DNA of 64,000 nucleotides from Sceloporus undulatus (GCF_019175285.1 NC_056525.1:119830801-119894800); one strand, 5' to 3'; shown: positions 33,001-39,387, counted from the stretch's first letter. Notes: generated from the sequence alone by a model not told the origin. Numbers and translations: made by a program.

Positions 33001-33463
33001 TATAGTTCAAAGTGGAAAGAAATACCAGGAGCTTTGGAAATAATGTTTTTCTTTTGTCACTCCATTGTTCTTCCTCCTTCCCTCAGATTTAGAAATGGAA
33101 AGCATGGATCAGAAGTCATCGGACAATGACTCTCATAATCAGAGGTCAGAAGAAATCTCAACAGATTTGAACTTGAACCCTCATGACCCTGAAGGTGAAA
33201 GTGGCTTGAATTCACATACAGAGTTAGGTAGCAATAGTGTTTCACTTCCAAACCAGGATTCGTGTATTCCTAAACTACAAGAAACTAATAGTGACAGTCA
33301 TATGTCAGAACTGGATAATAATCCTGAGGAACAATCAAAGACTGAGACAGATTCCAATCCCAGTAATAGCTGGGATAATAAAGGTCAGTCTGTGGAATCA
33401 ATATTGGCTGACTGGAATGAAGACATAGAAGCATTTGAAATGATGGAGAAGGATGAACTATAA
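4080..33463 (+). CDS. EDEM3: EDEM3, ER degradation-enhancing alpha-mannosidase-like protein 3 (18 coding exons, N-terminus outside window)
   Basis: EDEM3 is an ER-lumen GH47 enzyme that trims mannose from N-glycans of misfolded glycoproteins and commits them to ER-associated degradation. Eighteen exons, each with AG/GT borders and compatible phases, total 2565 nt including the stop, or 854 residues. I recognise the product by near-complete colinear match to the vertebrate protein as I remember it (human about 932 residues). Visible residues 1-444 are the GH47 barrel: the putative acid Glu is in VFETNIR (about 78), with RPEFAEST in the exon at 16967 and the calcium-site TTEAH near 423. The PA domain spans roughly 560-730. 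Residues 730-850 are an acidic, Ser/Asn-rich tail and the last four residues are KDEL. The two cysteines reported to pair with ERp46 in the human protein (in PLTCRG and VPCGF) are both present. The exons before EHAYPADE lie upstream; I found neither in 1-4079. No frame damage is seen. Confidence 0.96.
5150..5650 (-). mobile_element. 3' end of an L2/CR1-type LINE
   Basis: The minus strand at 5562-5329 encodes [20 protein letters not shown] then [17 protein letters not shown], the C-terminal motif (AF--AAPRLWN-LP---R) of L2/CR1-type LINE ORF2 proteins. The 3' UTR follows toward 5150 and ends in a TTTG/TTTA-rich tract. It is 5'-truncated within intron sequence between the exons ending at 4180 and starting at 5951. 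Confidence 0.65.
5651..6907. other. EDEM3: Intronic sequence around the 40-nt exon, nothing else recognised
   Basis: Apart from the exon at 5951-5990 I see no repeat or further exon in this stretch. It is AT-rich with an A-run near 6710. Confidence 0.5.
5951..5990 (+). CDS. EDEM3: EDEM3 exon, 40 nt ([13 protein letters not shown])
   Basis: Acceptor CCCTAG ends at 5950 and the donor is GTGGGT at 5991. This 40-nt exon completes the Lys codon and encodes [13 protein letters not shown] of the GH47 barrel. It has the D-T-L-D-T-L motif typical of family 47. It is too short for simple ORF searches and was placed by homology and phase. Confidence 0.93.
6908..7020 (+). CDS. EDEM3: EDEM3 exon with GH47 catalytic Glu (VFETNIR)
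   Basis: Acceptor TTTTCAG ends at 6907 and the donor GTAAGT starts at 7021. The 113 nt encode [12 protein letters not shown]... through [11 protein letters not shown]. The Glu of FETNIR corresponds to the general acid whose Gln mutant inactivates human EDEM3. Gly at the end is split over the junction. Confidence 0.95.
7021..7910. other. EDEM3: Intron, nothing recognised
   Basis: 890-bp intron with ordinary splice sites. No transposon or RNA gene could be named. Confidence 0.5.
7911..8064 (+). CDS. EDEM3: EDEM3 exon ([19 protein letters not shown]...GLPYPR)
   Basis: Acceptor TATTTAG ends at 7910 and the donor GTAAGT starts at 8065; length 154 nt. It encodes the GH47 segment with LLGGHS and [21 protein letters not shown] is a potential N-glycosylation sequon that is also present in the human protein. 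Confidence 0.95.
8756..8890 (+). CDS. EDEM3: EDEM3 exon ([21 protein letters not shown]...SIFE)
   Basis: Acceptor TTGTAG ends at 8755 and the donor is GTTTGT at 8891. The 135 nt are exactly 45 codons, phase 0 at both ends. It holds the [10 protein letters not shown] segment and [13 protein letters not shown] of GH47. A (TG)n(GA)n tract starts about 70 nt after the donor. Confidence 0.95.
8961..9011 (+). repeat. (TG)n(AG)n compound microsatellite
   Basis: About ten TG units run directly into about fifteen GA units. It starts 70 nt after the donor of the exon ending at 8890. UG repeats are binding sites for splicing regulators such as TDP-43 and CELF proteins, so an effect on that exon is possible but not shown. 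Confidence 0.9.
9012..10186. other. EDEM3: Intron; one possible hAT-type MITE at about 9850-9970
   Basis: Most of the stretch is unassigned. At 9850-9970, GGGGTAGGCAATCTGTACCC, CTGGACTCCAGTCATCCCTG and GATGGAGTCCAACAATATTC resemble a common reptilian palindromic element of the 'ggactccaactcccatcagccc' type. The ends are diverged, so this identification is weak. Confidence 0.4.
10187..10292 (+). CDS. EDEM3: EDEM3 exon ([16 protein letters not shown]...DWVRK)
   Basis: Acceptor TTTACAG ends at 10186 and the donor GTATGT starts at 10293; 106 nt. It encodes GH47 residues ending [10 protein letters not shown]. The last base is the first of an Asp codon shared with the next exon. Confidence 0.95.
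10694..10791 (+). CDS. EDEM3: EDEM3 exon ([20 protein letters not shown])
   Basis: Acceptor TTTCTAG ends at 10693 and the donor GTGAGT starts at 10792; 98 nt. It carries the family-47 signature [13 protein letters not shown], where the Asp lies in the active-site region, and ends [13 protein letters not shown]. Confidence 0.95.
11190..11328. repeat. Palindromic 'AGCACCTTTGAGACTA' element, short hairpin form
   Basis: TAGCACCTTTGAGACTAGCT, then AAAGAAAGAAGT, is followed closely by its inverted copy ACTTCTTTCTTTAGTTAGTG and TCAAAGGTGCTTA. The same family appears at 38855-39060 and at 14234-14795. It is a short non-autonomous DNA element. Confidence 0.6.
11329..12603. other. EDEM3: Intron, nothing recognised
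   Basis: The open frames at 11422-11667 and 11812-12102 (+) have no domain I recognise and no splice or homology support. I treat the region as unannotated intron. Confidence 0.45.
12604..12729 (+). CDS. EDEM3: EDEM3 exon ([18 protein letters not shown]...FFPGLQ)
   Basis: Acceptor TTTCCAG ends at 12603 and the donor is GTACAT at 12730. The 126 nt are 42 whole codons covering the GH47 strand and helix with [18 protein letters not shown]. The donor departs from the consensus at two positions, but frame and homology fix the boundary. Confidence 0.95.
12765..13160 (-). mobile_element. LINE 3' UTR fragment (L2/CR1-type), tentative
   Basis: TTATTTATTTACATTATAAA at the left edge is followed by a region resembling squamate LINE 3' UTRs (CTAAATAAAAATGTCTCTTG, GCCACCCTCTCTTGTGTCTA). 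No coding part remains. The family assignment rests on memory of such 3' UTRs. Confidence 0.4.
14234..14795. mobile_element. Composite palindromic DNA element nested in BovB, flanked by CTAAATT
   Basis: The outer part belongs to the 'AGCACCTTTGAG' family: GATCTTGTAGCAACTTTGAG on the left and CTCAAAGGTGCTATAAGATC on the right. CTAAATT occurs at 14227-14233 and again at 14796-14802, a fair 7-bp target duplication, fitting a hAT-like element. Its middle (about 14278-14720) holds GC-rich sequence and a second palindrome around ACTGTCCTGGCTCAATGCTA and its inverse, so at least one more element has inserted inside. Confidence 0.65.
14927..15147. mobile_element. TA-flanked MITE, CAGTGGACCCTTGTTATACG family
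   Basis: Starts with CAGTGGACCCTTGTTATACG after TA (14925-14926) and ends ATAAGAAGAGCCGACTG before TA (15148-15149). The ends are imperfect inverted repeats. The same family occurs at 47051-47280. TA duplication and CAGT ends fit a non-autonomous Tigger/mariner-type element. It sits inside the BovB copy. Confidence 0.8.
15301..15927. other. EDEM3: Intron, nothing recognised
   Basis: Unique-looking AT-rich sequence between the BovB tail and the exon at 15928. Confidence 0.5.
15928..16011 (+). CDS. EDEM3: EDEM3 exon ([20 protein letters not shown])
   Basis: Acceptor TTCTAG ends at 15927 and the donor GTAAGA starts at 16012. The 84 nt are 28 codons, [15 protein letters not shown]...NFLPE. The preceding intron (12730-15927) contains a BovB LINE with nested transposons. 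Confidence 0.94.
16012..16966. other. EDEM3: Intron, nothing recognised
   Basis: 955-bp intron without nameable repeats. There is a short duplication of an AAAAATTGATTATTACAGG-like A-rich motif near 16050-16140. Confidence 0.45.
16967..17050 (+). CDS. EDEM3: EDEM3 exon with RPEFAEST motif
   Basis: Acceptor TTTCAG ends at 16966 and the donor GTAAGA starts at 17051. The 84 nt are 28 codons, [19 protein letters not shown]... to FLYK. The RPEFAEST segment holds glutamates placed in the GH47 active site in related mannosidases. Confidence 0.95.
17537..17777. mobile_element. GC-rich DNA-transposon fragment nested in BovB
   Basis: GC content and CpG rise abruptly inside the LINE. The insert carries GGCGCATGCATCATGTTAAC and AAGCAGACTGAAGCTGCC, words related to the palindromic MITE at 1483-1715. 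BovB sequence resumes near 17778 but some LINE sequence is absent. Borders are approximate. Confidence 0.5.
18001..18226. mobile_element. GC-rich DNA-transposon fragment nested in BovB
   Basis: GGAGCAGGAAAGATCAGC, then CTGCCCCGCTGCAGCCCC and GAGAGCGGCTTTAAAGGGCT, stand out against the AT-rich LINE on both sides. A short palindrome GAGCATGTAGTTTATGTGCTC lies near 18151. It separates the RT and endonuclease parts of the LINE. The family is not recognised with certainty. Confidence 0.5.
18631..19596. other. EDEM3: Intron, nothing recognised
   Basis: Unassigned AT-rich sequence from the LINE 5' edge to the exon at 19597. Confidence 0.5.
19597..19721 (+). CDS. EDEM3: EDEM3 exon ([20 protein letters not shown]...GSHED)
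   Basis: Acceptor AAACAG ends at 19596 and the donor GTAACT starts at 19722; 125 nt. It contains the second candidate redox cysteine ([10 protein letters not shown]) and the family-47 motif [13 protein letters not shown], completed in the next exon. Confidence 0.95.
19722..20637. other. EDEM3: Intron, nothing recognised
   Basis: No repeat could be named. The open frame at 19937-20170 has no domain. Confidence 0.45.
20638..20964. mobile_element. TA-flanked MITE, CAGTCCTCCCTCCACATTC family
   Basis: Inverted ends CAGTCCTCCCTCCACATTC and GAATGTGGAGAGAGGACTG, with TA on both sides (20636-20637 and 20965-20966). The interior is GC-rich and contains an inverted pair around AGGAGCGCTCC and GGAGCACTCC. 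At 327 bp it is a typical Tigger/mariner-type MITE. The long open frame across it (20590-21045) is incidental. Confidence 0.85.
20965..21626. other. EDEM3: Intron; possible small hAT-like fragment near 21262-21360
   Basis: GTGCAGGGGTGGCCAAATTA at 21268 and GGTCACATGTGGTAAGTGGA resemble the end of a common reptilian palindromic repeat. The rest is unassigned. Confidence 0.3.
21627..21792 (+). CDS. EDEM3: EDEM3 exon closing the GH47 barrel ([25 protein letters not shown])
   Basis: Acceptor TTCCAG ends at 21626 and the donor GTGAGT starts at 21793; 166 nt. It encodes [20 protein letters not shown] through [13 protein letters not shown], whose Thr coordinates the calcium ion in family 47, and then a linker NQTAPRKNI that differs from the human sequence. 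Confidence 0.95.
22021..22175 (+). CDS. EDEM3: EDEM3 exon ([20 protein letters not shown]...)
   Basis: Acceptor TTTATAG ends at 22020 and the donor GTAAGA starts at 22176; 155 nt. It encodes the region between the GH47 and PA domains, TTEYTEL...CPRGVSR. An Ala codon is split with the next exon. Confidence 0.94.
22176..23193. other. EDEM3: Intron with a (GT)n tract at about 22260-22282
   Basis: About ten GT units near 22262. Otherwise no repeat was recognised. GA-rich sequence lies at 22680-22915. Confidence 0.5.
23194..23347 (+). CDS. EDEM3: EDEM3 exon ([19 protein letters not shown]...LVQHAIQ)
   Basis: Acceptor TGTCACAG ends at 23193 and the donor GTAAGT starts at 23348; 154 nt. It encodes [19 protein letters not shown] and [17 protein letters not shown], strongly conserved with the human protein, after a variable EENLGNG stretch. 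Confidence 0.95.
23348..24433. other. EDEM3: Intron, nothing recognised
   Basis: Roughly 1.1 kb of AT-rich sequence without nameable repeats. Confidence 0.5.
24434..24628 (+). CDS. EDEM3: EDEM3 exon entering the PA domain ([17 protein letters not shown]...KHKSG)
   Basis: Acceptor CCTTAG ends at 24433. The donor that keeps phase is GTGCGT at 24629, giving 195 nt or 65 codons. It encodes the linker helix and [20 protein letters not shown] at the start of the PA domain. The end reads KHKSG joined to TRGFV, where human has KHKE, so the junction is slightly shifted or extended. Confidence 0.92.
24859..25156. mobile_element. 298-bp near-complete palindromic MITE, 230 nt after an EDEM3 exon
   Basis: Left end GGACTTTATCACAAGGGG and right end GATAAAGTCC are inverted. 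The inversion extends inward: GGTTTAAACTAACATTAT pairs with ATAATGTTAGTTTAAACC, AAAGAGGACTTATCCC with GGGATAAGTCCTCTTT, and AAATCATTCAC with GTGAATGATTT at the centre. The bases flanking both ends share TAT. The superfamily is not settled. In pre-mRNA it would form a hairpin of about 140 bp. Confidence 0.8.
25157..26313. other. EDEM3: Intron; possible diverged MITE at about 25500-25610
   Basis: TGGACTACATCTCAGCAGGG near 25529 resembles the common 'ggactacaactcccatcagc' element. A-rich and T-rich runs near 25850-25905 could base-pair. Otherwise unassigned. Confidence 0.3.
26314..26479 (+). CDS. EDEM3: EDEM3 exon, PA domain core ([16 protein letters not shown]...GGIVI)
   Basis: Acceptor TCAACAG ends at 26313 and the donor GTAAGC starts at 26480; 166 nt. 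It encodes the PA-domain core with [19 protein letters not shown] and AGAIGGIVI, the classic PA pattern of a hydrophobic strand, RG-C-F and A-GA---. Confidence 0.95.
26755..26965 (+). repeat. tRNA-headed SINE with BovB-like tail (Sauria-type)
   Basis: The head contains TGTTGGACTAAGACTCCAGG and the B-box-like GGTTCAGATCC. The body has CCATGGAAACCACTAGGTAA and TTGCCAAGAAAACCCTAGGG, and the tail is GGCATAAGTTAGAGTCCACTTGAAGG. The tail resembles the BovB 3' end at 15230-15285, as known for Sauria SINEs of squamates that use BovB enzymes. Confidence 0.65.
26966..27712. other. EDEM3: Intron with a short direct repeat
   Basis: AAAGCAAACTGGCA occurs twice, near 26986 and 27018. A (CAA)n-like tract lies near 27378. 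Nothing else was recognised. Confidence 0.4.
27713..27898 (+). CDS. EDEM3: EDEM3 exon, end of PA domain ([19 protein letters not shown]...DKAKDR)
   Basis: Acceptor CAACCAG ends at 27712 and the donor GTAAGG starts at 27899; 186 nt. It encodes [20 protein letters not shown] through [15 protein letters not shown] and [10 protein letters not shown]. It ends with one base of the next codon, which fits both the optional segment at 29973 and the terminal exon at 33087. Confidence 0.95.
27899..28954. other. EDEM3: Intron, nothing recognised
   Basis: A (GT)n tract lies at about 28225-28240. The remainder is unassigned. Confidence 0.45.
28958..29290 (+). repeat. Full-length squamate tRNA-derived SINE
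   Basis: The head GTGGTGGCTTAGTGGTTAAG resembles a Pol III A box and AGGTTGGCAGTTCAAGGCC a B box. The body matches a widespread squamate SINE: AAGCATGCAAATGCAAGTAG, GGCTCTTTGGCTTACTAACG and ACTTTCATGTCAAGGGATTA, ending in TTTATCTTTAC. It is about 330 bp and moderately diverged. Its tail differs from that of the SINE at 26755, so it is a separate family. Confidence 0.65.
29291..29972. other. EDEM3: Intron upstream of the candidate cassette exon
   Basis: The overlapping open frames at 29348-29650 on both strands have no recognised domain. The last 100 nt are pyrimidine-rich and lead to the acceptor at 29972. Confidence 0.4.
29973..30020 (+). CDS. EDEM3: Candidate 48-nt cassette exon of EDEM3 (16 codons)
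   Basis: The pyrimidine-rich tract at 29938-29960 leads to AG at 29971-29972, and GTAAGT follows at 30021. The 48 nt take the phase left by the exon ending at 27898 and return the phase needed by the exon at 33087. In that frame they add [16 protein letters not shown] without a stop. Length, phase, both splice signals and the open frame agree, so an alternatively spliced exon between the PA domain and the acidic tail is likely. This is inference: no transcript is available, and it could be a chance match in a 5.2-kb intron. Confidence 0.6.
30021..31149. other. EDEM3: Intron, nothing recognised
   Basis: AT-rich sequence without nameable repeats. The minus-strand frame at 30714-31025 is unsupported. 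Confidence 0.45.
31150..31610. mobile_element. GC- and CpG-rich non-autonomous DNA element
   Basis: GACAGGCCCAATTTATATGG at 31160 and GCGACGCCCCTGTCATGTGC are typical of a squamate GC-rich DNA element. Inside, AGCGCCTTTGTGATGCCACA pairs with an inverted GTCACAAAGGCGCCACA. CpG density is far above the surrounding intron. The right end is indistinct. Open frames across it arise from its GC content. Confidence 0.6.
31611..32521. other. EDEM3: Intron, nothing recognised
   Basis: No repeat or exon could be named. Confidence 0.45.
32522..32697. mobile_element. TA-flanked MITE, CAGTTGTCCC family
   Basis: CAGTTGTCCC at the left and GGGACAACTG at the right are exact inverted ends, with TA at 32520-32521 and 32698-32699. 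At 176 bp it is a third distinct TA-flanked, CAGT-ended family in the gene. Confidence 0.85.
33087..33463 (+). CDS. EDEM3: EDEM3 terminal coding exon: acidic tail and KDEL
   Basis: Acceptor CCCTCAG ends at 33086 and the stop is TAA at 33461-33463. It encodes a low-complexity tail rich in Ser, Asn, Asp and Glu and then [21 protein letters not shown]. The last four residues are the KDEL retrieval signal, as in human. The tail is shorter and more diverged than the human one, while the final 20 residues are essentially unchanged. Confidence 0.96.
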
Positions 33464-36400
33464 TTTCAAATAATGTGCACATGGGACTACAAAATGGTGA
33501 ACTTCATGGAGGATAGTAAGGCCCTGATATCTGAAAATTAAACAGAATTGTTCAGTATTGTGACAACTAGCCAGGTTTATCAGCAAAACCCAGCATGTGT
33601 TGTAATTTGTTTTTGTTTGTTTTCCCTGTTTTTAAAAATGGGAAAGTGCAATTCACCCATTTGCAGGGTTCCTTTGCATGGTTCCGTAATGCAGGAAGTT
33701 CATTCAGGGAAGGATTTGAATTCTTCCTGTGTTCCAGATTGCTGTGGGTTAGCTTGCCTTAGCCTTAGGAGGCAGAGAATGAATGCAGTGGGATTAATGC
33801 ACCACTGAGTCTGTATGGCTAGTTGGGGCATGTTTTCTTGGCACATGTTGAAGGCCCCAGGCCAGCTGTTGCATCAATGCTGTTTCAAGGGTCAATACTT
33901 GTATCCCAGAAGCCTTTATGGAGACATGATAGAAGGTACTTCAAGCTGTTGTGCCTTTATGATGAGGGCAGAACAACAGGCGAACTGTGATATGTCCAGT
34001 GCCACTTAATAATAGAAAGTGTGCTGTACCTCCTTATCACTTCTTCCATTTATTACTTTGAAGAATGACCAAGAAAAGTTGGATTTCTCCCTCTTACATT
34101 CCTAGTTCAAATCGAGATAGTTTATAAACCAAAGGCAATGTATTCTCTAAAAAGATAATTTTGAAACTTGAGTCTAGGTCATGGGGCTGGGGGAGAACCT
34201 CTTTTTACACTCCCATTAATTTGATTTTGAAAATTCATCATTAAGTAGTAAACTAAAAAACTAAGCCAAAACTAGCATCTTTGACAATTTATGGAAAAGG
34301 TACTACAGTAATCAATATAGGGATGGAACTTGTTTTGCTTTGCGTTTGTATAAAAGCCTTAGATTGGTACCATCTCTATTGCTGTACACAAAATTTCTTG
34401 TTTTCCATTTGGACAAAAAGGCCAGTCGCTTTAGCTAAAGATAATGTTCCTAGTGTAGTGTGAAGTCAAGGAAAGACTGGTATCACATGTAGATTCTTTC
34501 TAAATTGTAGTAGGAGTACTAGTTACGTATGAGAGCAATCATGTTTTATAATGTCTTAAATTTACAATGAGGATCCTTTTAAAAAACTCAAAATGTAGAG
34601 GAAAAGCGGATAATACAGTTGTGTCTAACGCAAAGCTGCCAGACTTTATTTATATTCCATCTTAAATTACTCACATTTTTTATATTTTTTTGTTTCTGAT
34701 GATTGTTTGCATTTTGGAAATTGCTTTTACACAGCAGCGTTGTGTGCTTTGCCTAGTTAGCCACTTTATGTACAACTGATTTTGAGGGGAGGATTAGCGG
34801 GATGTCTCTGACAGTGTGTAGTAGAAAGAAGGGACGCTTGTATAGTGCAGGAATATTTGAGGATGGGTCTTTGCATCTCTCTAAAGGATCCTTTTTCCCC
34901 CAGGCTTTTGGGAAATGGCAGCAACCCTCGAATGTAGCACTTTACTTTCCCCGTAGAAGTGAATGATAACCATTGACTGTATCTGGCACAAGTAGGACAT
35001 ATAGGATGATATGTAGGATCCACCAGACCTGCTCTCTCTGTTGTATCCCTGTTGAAGCAATAGCTGAGGTGTGGAGCAATGGTTGGGTTGCTCCTTGCTT
35101 CATGCGCTCCTGATTGTTTCTTGGTCCTATTGTATGGCACAAATGAGTTCAAACGTGTGAAAATGTACAGGCGTCAGTATCTTCCTAAGACCATGCTAGT
35201 CAGGTGGAAAGCCTGTTGTGCAAAAACTGAGCAGAAAACAGTGGTGATGAATCTTAGCAGACAAATAAGTGTCCTTTCAACTTTTTTCACTTTTATTTTA
35301 TTTGCACATACTATAAATCTTACAGCCAGGGCTCTCAACTCTTTGTGGAGGTACCTTGATTGAATTATGTTTAGTCTTAAGGCTCAGTTTGTAGAGGATG
35401 CAATATTCCTTCAGGGAATTTGGATAAGGGTTTCTCTAAAGTGTCCTTTAGTAGCTTAGGCCCGGTGTGGAGGAGAATGTGTGTTTCCATGGCCCACAAA
35501 AGAGCTCCAGCAGTTTGGGGCCAAGCATACAAAATGCACTAAATAGACATTAGTCTTGTAAAAAAAGAAAGAAAGGCAAATCAGTTCTGCATGTCGAGTC
35601 CTAGTGCCACTAAAGCTTTTTTATATATTAACTGTGATGTAGCCTAACTTAACAACTTGTTATTTTCTTTTGTCCTTGAGAAGAAATTGCTCATTTGGTG
35701 TTTTCTGGTAAAAGTGATTCTCTAGACATTATATCTTGAAAGGCATTTTTGGCAGGATTATAGTGGCTTCATACAGCAACCACTAAATTTTCATTTCTTC
35801 CTACGAATAATTTATTAAGAGTTTGCACTACCTGCTACTACTTGTACATAGTCCATAAGATGGATTTTAGGTTGTCTGACACGAAGCATGTGCAAGTGGT
35901 TTTGGGGTTTTGTTATTGATTTCAGGGATTATCGAAAGACTCCCTTGCCATTAGAAAGGAGCATCTGGAAGGTGGTAGTCTACCTCAGATATAGGTTGCC
36001 CTTTTTTATATCTTAGTTCTTCATCACAGCCATAATCTTGTTTCACAATAACGGAAGGTTTACATGTTATCAGATTTGGAAACTGCTTTTAGGAAAGAGG
36101 TTACTTAATTATGAATTGATATCTCCATATCACAACAGAAGCCCTTTTTGGACAAGCATGTATCTGTTAAGAGGAGTGTGTAAATCTTAAGCCCTCACAC
36201 CCTCCACCCCTGAGCAGAAAGTAATCCAGGTGCTGGCACAATATTGGGTTCATCTTGGATCAAGGGCCTGCTTGTCTTGTACACCTCTTTCAACATGGGT
36301 TTACTGAGAGCAGATGCATAGAGATCCAGGGATGATCATAATACCCTACAGCCAGGACAGTAGAGGGGACATTCTATGAATGCATAGCATACATCCAGAT

Positions 36401-36665
36401 TTTTAAAGACTTTTTACCAGCCCAATTTACAGCCATATATTTTCTTATGATGTAATTTATGAAAAGTCTAAAGGGGTGCTGTTAACACTACTGTTGTTGG
36501 GTTTTATTGTCTGGTGATTTTAAGTGTGTATAGTATTCCTAAGGGCAACTGTGTACTGTGATGTAAAAGTCTGAGCTCAAAATGTACATAATCTTTGTAT
36601 ATAAAATTGTGTACTTGATTATAATTACTGATTGTAAAGATTTAATAAAACCTGTAAATATCCTG
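33464..36665 (+). other. EDEM3: EDEM3 3' untranslated region (inferred end)
   Basis: About 3.2 kb from the stop codon to just past the poly(A) signal. I saw no recognisable transposon in it and no other canonical AATAAA before 36644. The last few hundred bases are AT-rich with TGTA-containing motifs near 36535-36660. The exact cleavage point is inferred. Open frames inside it (for example 34766-35152 on the minus strand) match no family I know. Confidence 0.75.
36644..36649 (+). promoter_or_regulatory. EDEM3: AATAAA poly(A) signal of EDEM3
   Basis: Canonical hexamer in an AT-rich context, followed by a TGTAAATA stretch and then a T/G-containing sequence (GGTTTGATCTGT) from about 36680. It is the only AATAAA I found downstream of the EDEM3 stop. 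Confidence 0.75.
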
Positions 36666-36669
36666 GTCA

Positions 36670-38384
36670 AAATAGAATGCCGGTTTGATCTGTAAACTGA
36701 GGATGGCAGAGGCGCTTGGGAGTTTGCTGGTCTATCGCTGAATCAGCTGTGTCCCCCTCCTCCAACTTCATTCACACACATACGCTTACCCAGTATCAAA
36801 GTATCAAACATATATGCTCCCTACAAGAGGTATGTGTCAATTCTGTGTTTGTTTTGAAGATGCACCAAAGGGCATTGAGGATGCCTCCATCTCAATGCCC
36901 AGGAAAGCAGCAACCACAACATTGTGATTTTCCATTTACTTTATGTCTTGGTCTTCAATTTCTTCTTTTCTCTGCATTCTGCATTTCTTGGCCTAATTTA
37001 TTATCTGATTCTCTCTGGTCTCCAAAGATAGGCTCCATTTTCTGGGTTCCATTTTCTACCTGATTCCTCTGTTTTCATAGCAATTAAAAAATCATTTTCT
37101 CTCCTCACTTTCCCTCCTCTGTCTCGATGGTTTTGTGCAGGAAAAATGTTAGCAACTCGTCCACAAAACAGAATTTGCTGTCCTTGATAAACATTGGGAT
37201 TGGTAAAACAGTCTTTGCCCTGCAGCCTGCCTCCTCTCAGAATCTGTTGGTGGCATGGACTCCTGACTAATAGCTAAACCATGGCATCCCATGTCTACTC
37301 AAAAGTAAGTCCTGTTGAATTCAGTTTGGCTTTTTTTCAGGTAAATGAGTATAGGATTGCTGTATCCAATTTGAATCAGCCCATTTCCCCAGATTATTTT
37401 GCAAAGGCCCTTTAAGGCATCTAAAGTACTCTGGTTTGCACACTTTAGCCTCTCTAGATTTTTGAGCCAAGAGTTGAACAAGAACTAGGGTGGTGATAGA
37501 CTAAACTTGGGATTCCTGCTTCCTACATGTAAAATACTTGCTCTGGTACTGAATATTTGTTTTAATTTATTGATTGAGAATGGAAAGATGGAGAGAATGC
37601 AGTGATTCAGTTGTACAATTCCCTGCATATGCTCCAAGGCATACAAAATATTAAGAACTCCCCATATGTGATTGATTTTTCGCAACCAACTTATTGTTAC
37701 ACTTGGAGTAGATACATGTCCTTTAAATAAAAAACAATTCCTTACTCATTTTTAACATCACTTCGGATTAACCTTTTATGAAAAGGGCATTTGAAGGACA
37801 AGTGAACAATAGATGTTAGTAAGGGTTGGTGGAGGGAGATAGGTTTTGTCACCTTGCCATCTGTATCTATTTTCTCTCCTAAGTTAACAGGTTGTAAAAT
37901 GAGGGGAGTCCAACCTGACAGTTTTTGGAACATGTTGGACTCCCACTCTTTCAAGGCAACAAGGATGGGGGTGGGAATAGTTTAGGGAAAGACAACTTTC
38001 AAGTGACACGAAGAACATTTTTCAAAATGCCAATGACAACATGCCCTATGGCTTGGCACTGAAAACCTTCATGCCATTCTCTATAAGTTCCCACAGTCTA
38101 TTCTGAAAACAAACTTTTTCAAATACTGAATTATTAATAGTTCAGCAACCCAAACTTTCTGTTATTGGTGTTAATGGCAGAAAATTAAATTTGCTGTTGC
38201 TAACATTTAATGTCTTTGAGGTCTTTTAGCAAAGACAGCAATTACAGTTGTGTCACAGACATAAGAAAGTTAGCTCTACAATAATGTGCCCATTCTTATA
38301 TTAACGCACACAACCATATATGTATATAACGTATCTGCATCTTAATACTGTCTTATTGGCTGGATAAAAGAAAAAAAAGTTGAG
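36670..38384. other. Intergenic sequence, nothing recognised
   Basis: Sequence just beyond the EDEM3 poly(A) site. The inverted pair GGGGAGTCCAACCTGACAG and GGAACATGTTGGACTCCCAC near 37900-37945 suggests a small palindromic repeat. No gene evidence. Confidence 0.4.
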
Positions 38385-38455
38385 TCCCAGTCCTGGGAAA
38401 AGAGTGGGATACAAATAAATATAATAAATAATATAATAAATTAATGATGTAGAAA
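38385..38455 (+). repeat. LINE 3' tail
   Basis: GTCCTGGGAAAAGAGTGGGA followed by TACAAATAAATATAATAAAT is the usual end of squamate L2/CR1-type LINEs ('gcgggatataaataaa'). Confidence 0.5.
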
Positions 38456-38854
38456 CCAAATGTAAAAAGTGCTGTAGTCAAGTCAATAACATTGTGTAGG
38501 CTTTGTTGCAATATAGAGTTTGTTTTCCTCATCAACCTCTACATGTTTCTGTGTTTCCAAAATTAAAGCTCCACGACACCCTCTTCAATCTCACCAGGTT
38601 GTCAGCTTCTTAAAATACCACCATTAGATCTCCAAATTATTTGGGAGCTGGTCTGAAATGTGTTGCAGCAGCAAAACCTAGACATATGGTCAGTTTAAAA
38701 CTAGTTTTGTTATAGGATAAAACATAAAAGAGTCCAAAAGTAAAAGGAATGACATGTTTCTAAAGCTAGTCAAATGTCGATAAGGCAGGGAGAGGAGTGG
38801 GCACGATTCCCTCGGCAAATAACCTTTCTGCAGTTTGTGTGACGGTTCAACAGT

Positions 38855-39060
38855 GTACAAAAGGATCTTCTAGCACCTTTGAAACTAACTTGTGCAAACG
38901 ATGTAGCACAAGCTTTCAAGGACTTGGTCTACTTCCTCAGATATATCAGATGTGTAGCCCAAGTCTACAAAAGCTTATACTTCAATGTCTTTGCTTAGTT
39001 AGTCTCGAAGGTGCTACAAGCTCCCTTTGCATATTTATTTCCCAGACTAGAATGGCTATG
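38855..39060. mobile_element. Palindromic 'AGCACCTTTGAAACTA' MITE, longer copy
   Basis: GGATCTTCTAGCACCTTTGA and AACTAACTTGTGC on the left face TTAGTTAGTCTCGAAGGTGC and TACAAGCTCCCTTTGCATAT on the right. The centre holds TGTAGCACAAGCTTTCAAGG and GTCTACTTCCTCAGATATAT. Same family as 11190-11328 and the outer part of 14234-14795. Confidence 0.65.
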
Positions 39061-39387
39061 TCCCAGGGCTCATCAAAATGTTTTTGTTTACTGTTGTGAA
39101 GTTGACATGACTTGATTTATTTTACATATACATATTGTTAGTTTGTGGAAACGTGTTGAACTCCTTTTCCTTTTTGTGGTGCATGAACCTATCCTTGTTC
39201 TTTCTGTTATTTCTGCCTTTAAACTTTCTGAACTATGGCCAGGAACCCAGCTTTGTTAACTGAAGCATATCTCAGGTAACTGTACTGGTATCATTTTGGA
39301 GGTCCTTCTTCGGGAATCCCTGATGTCTCAGGTAAGGAATTCTGTTTAATATCTTGTGAAAAGGACACTGATTTGGTCACGCTCCTA

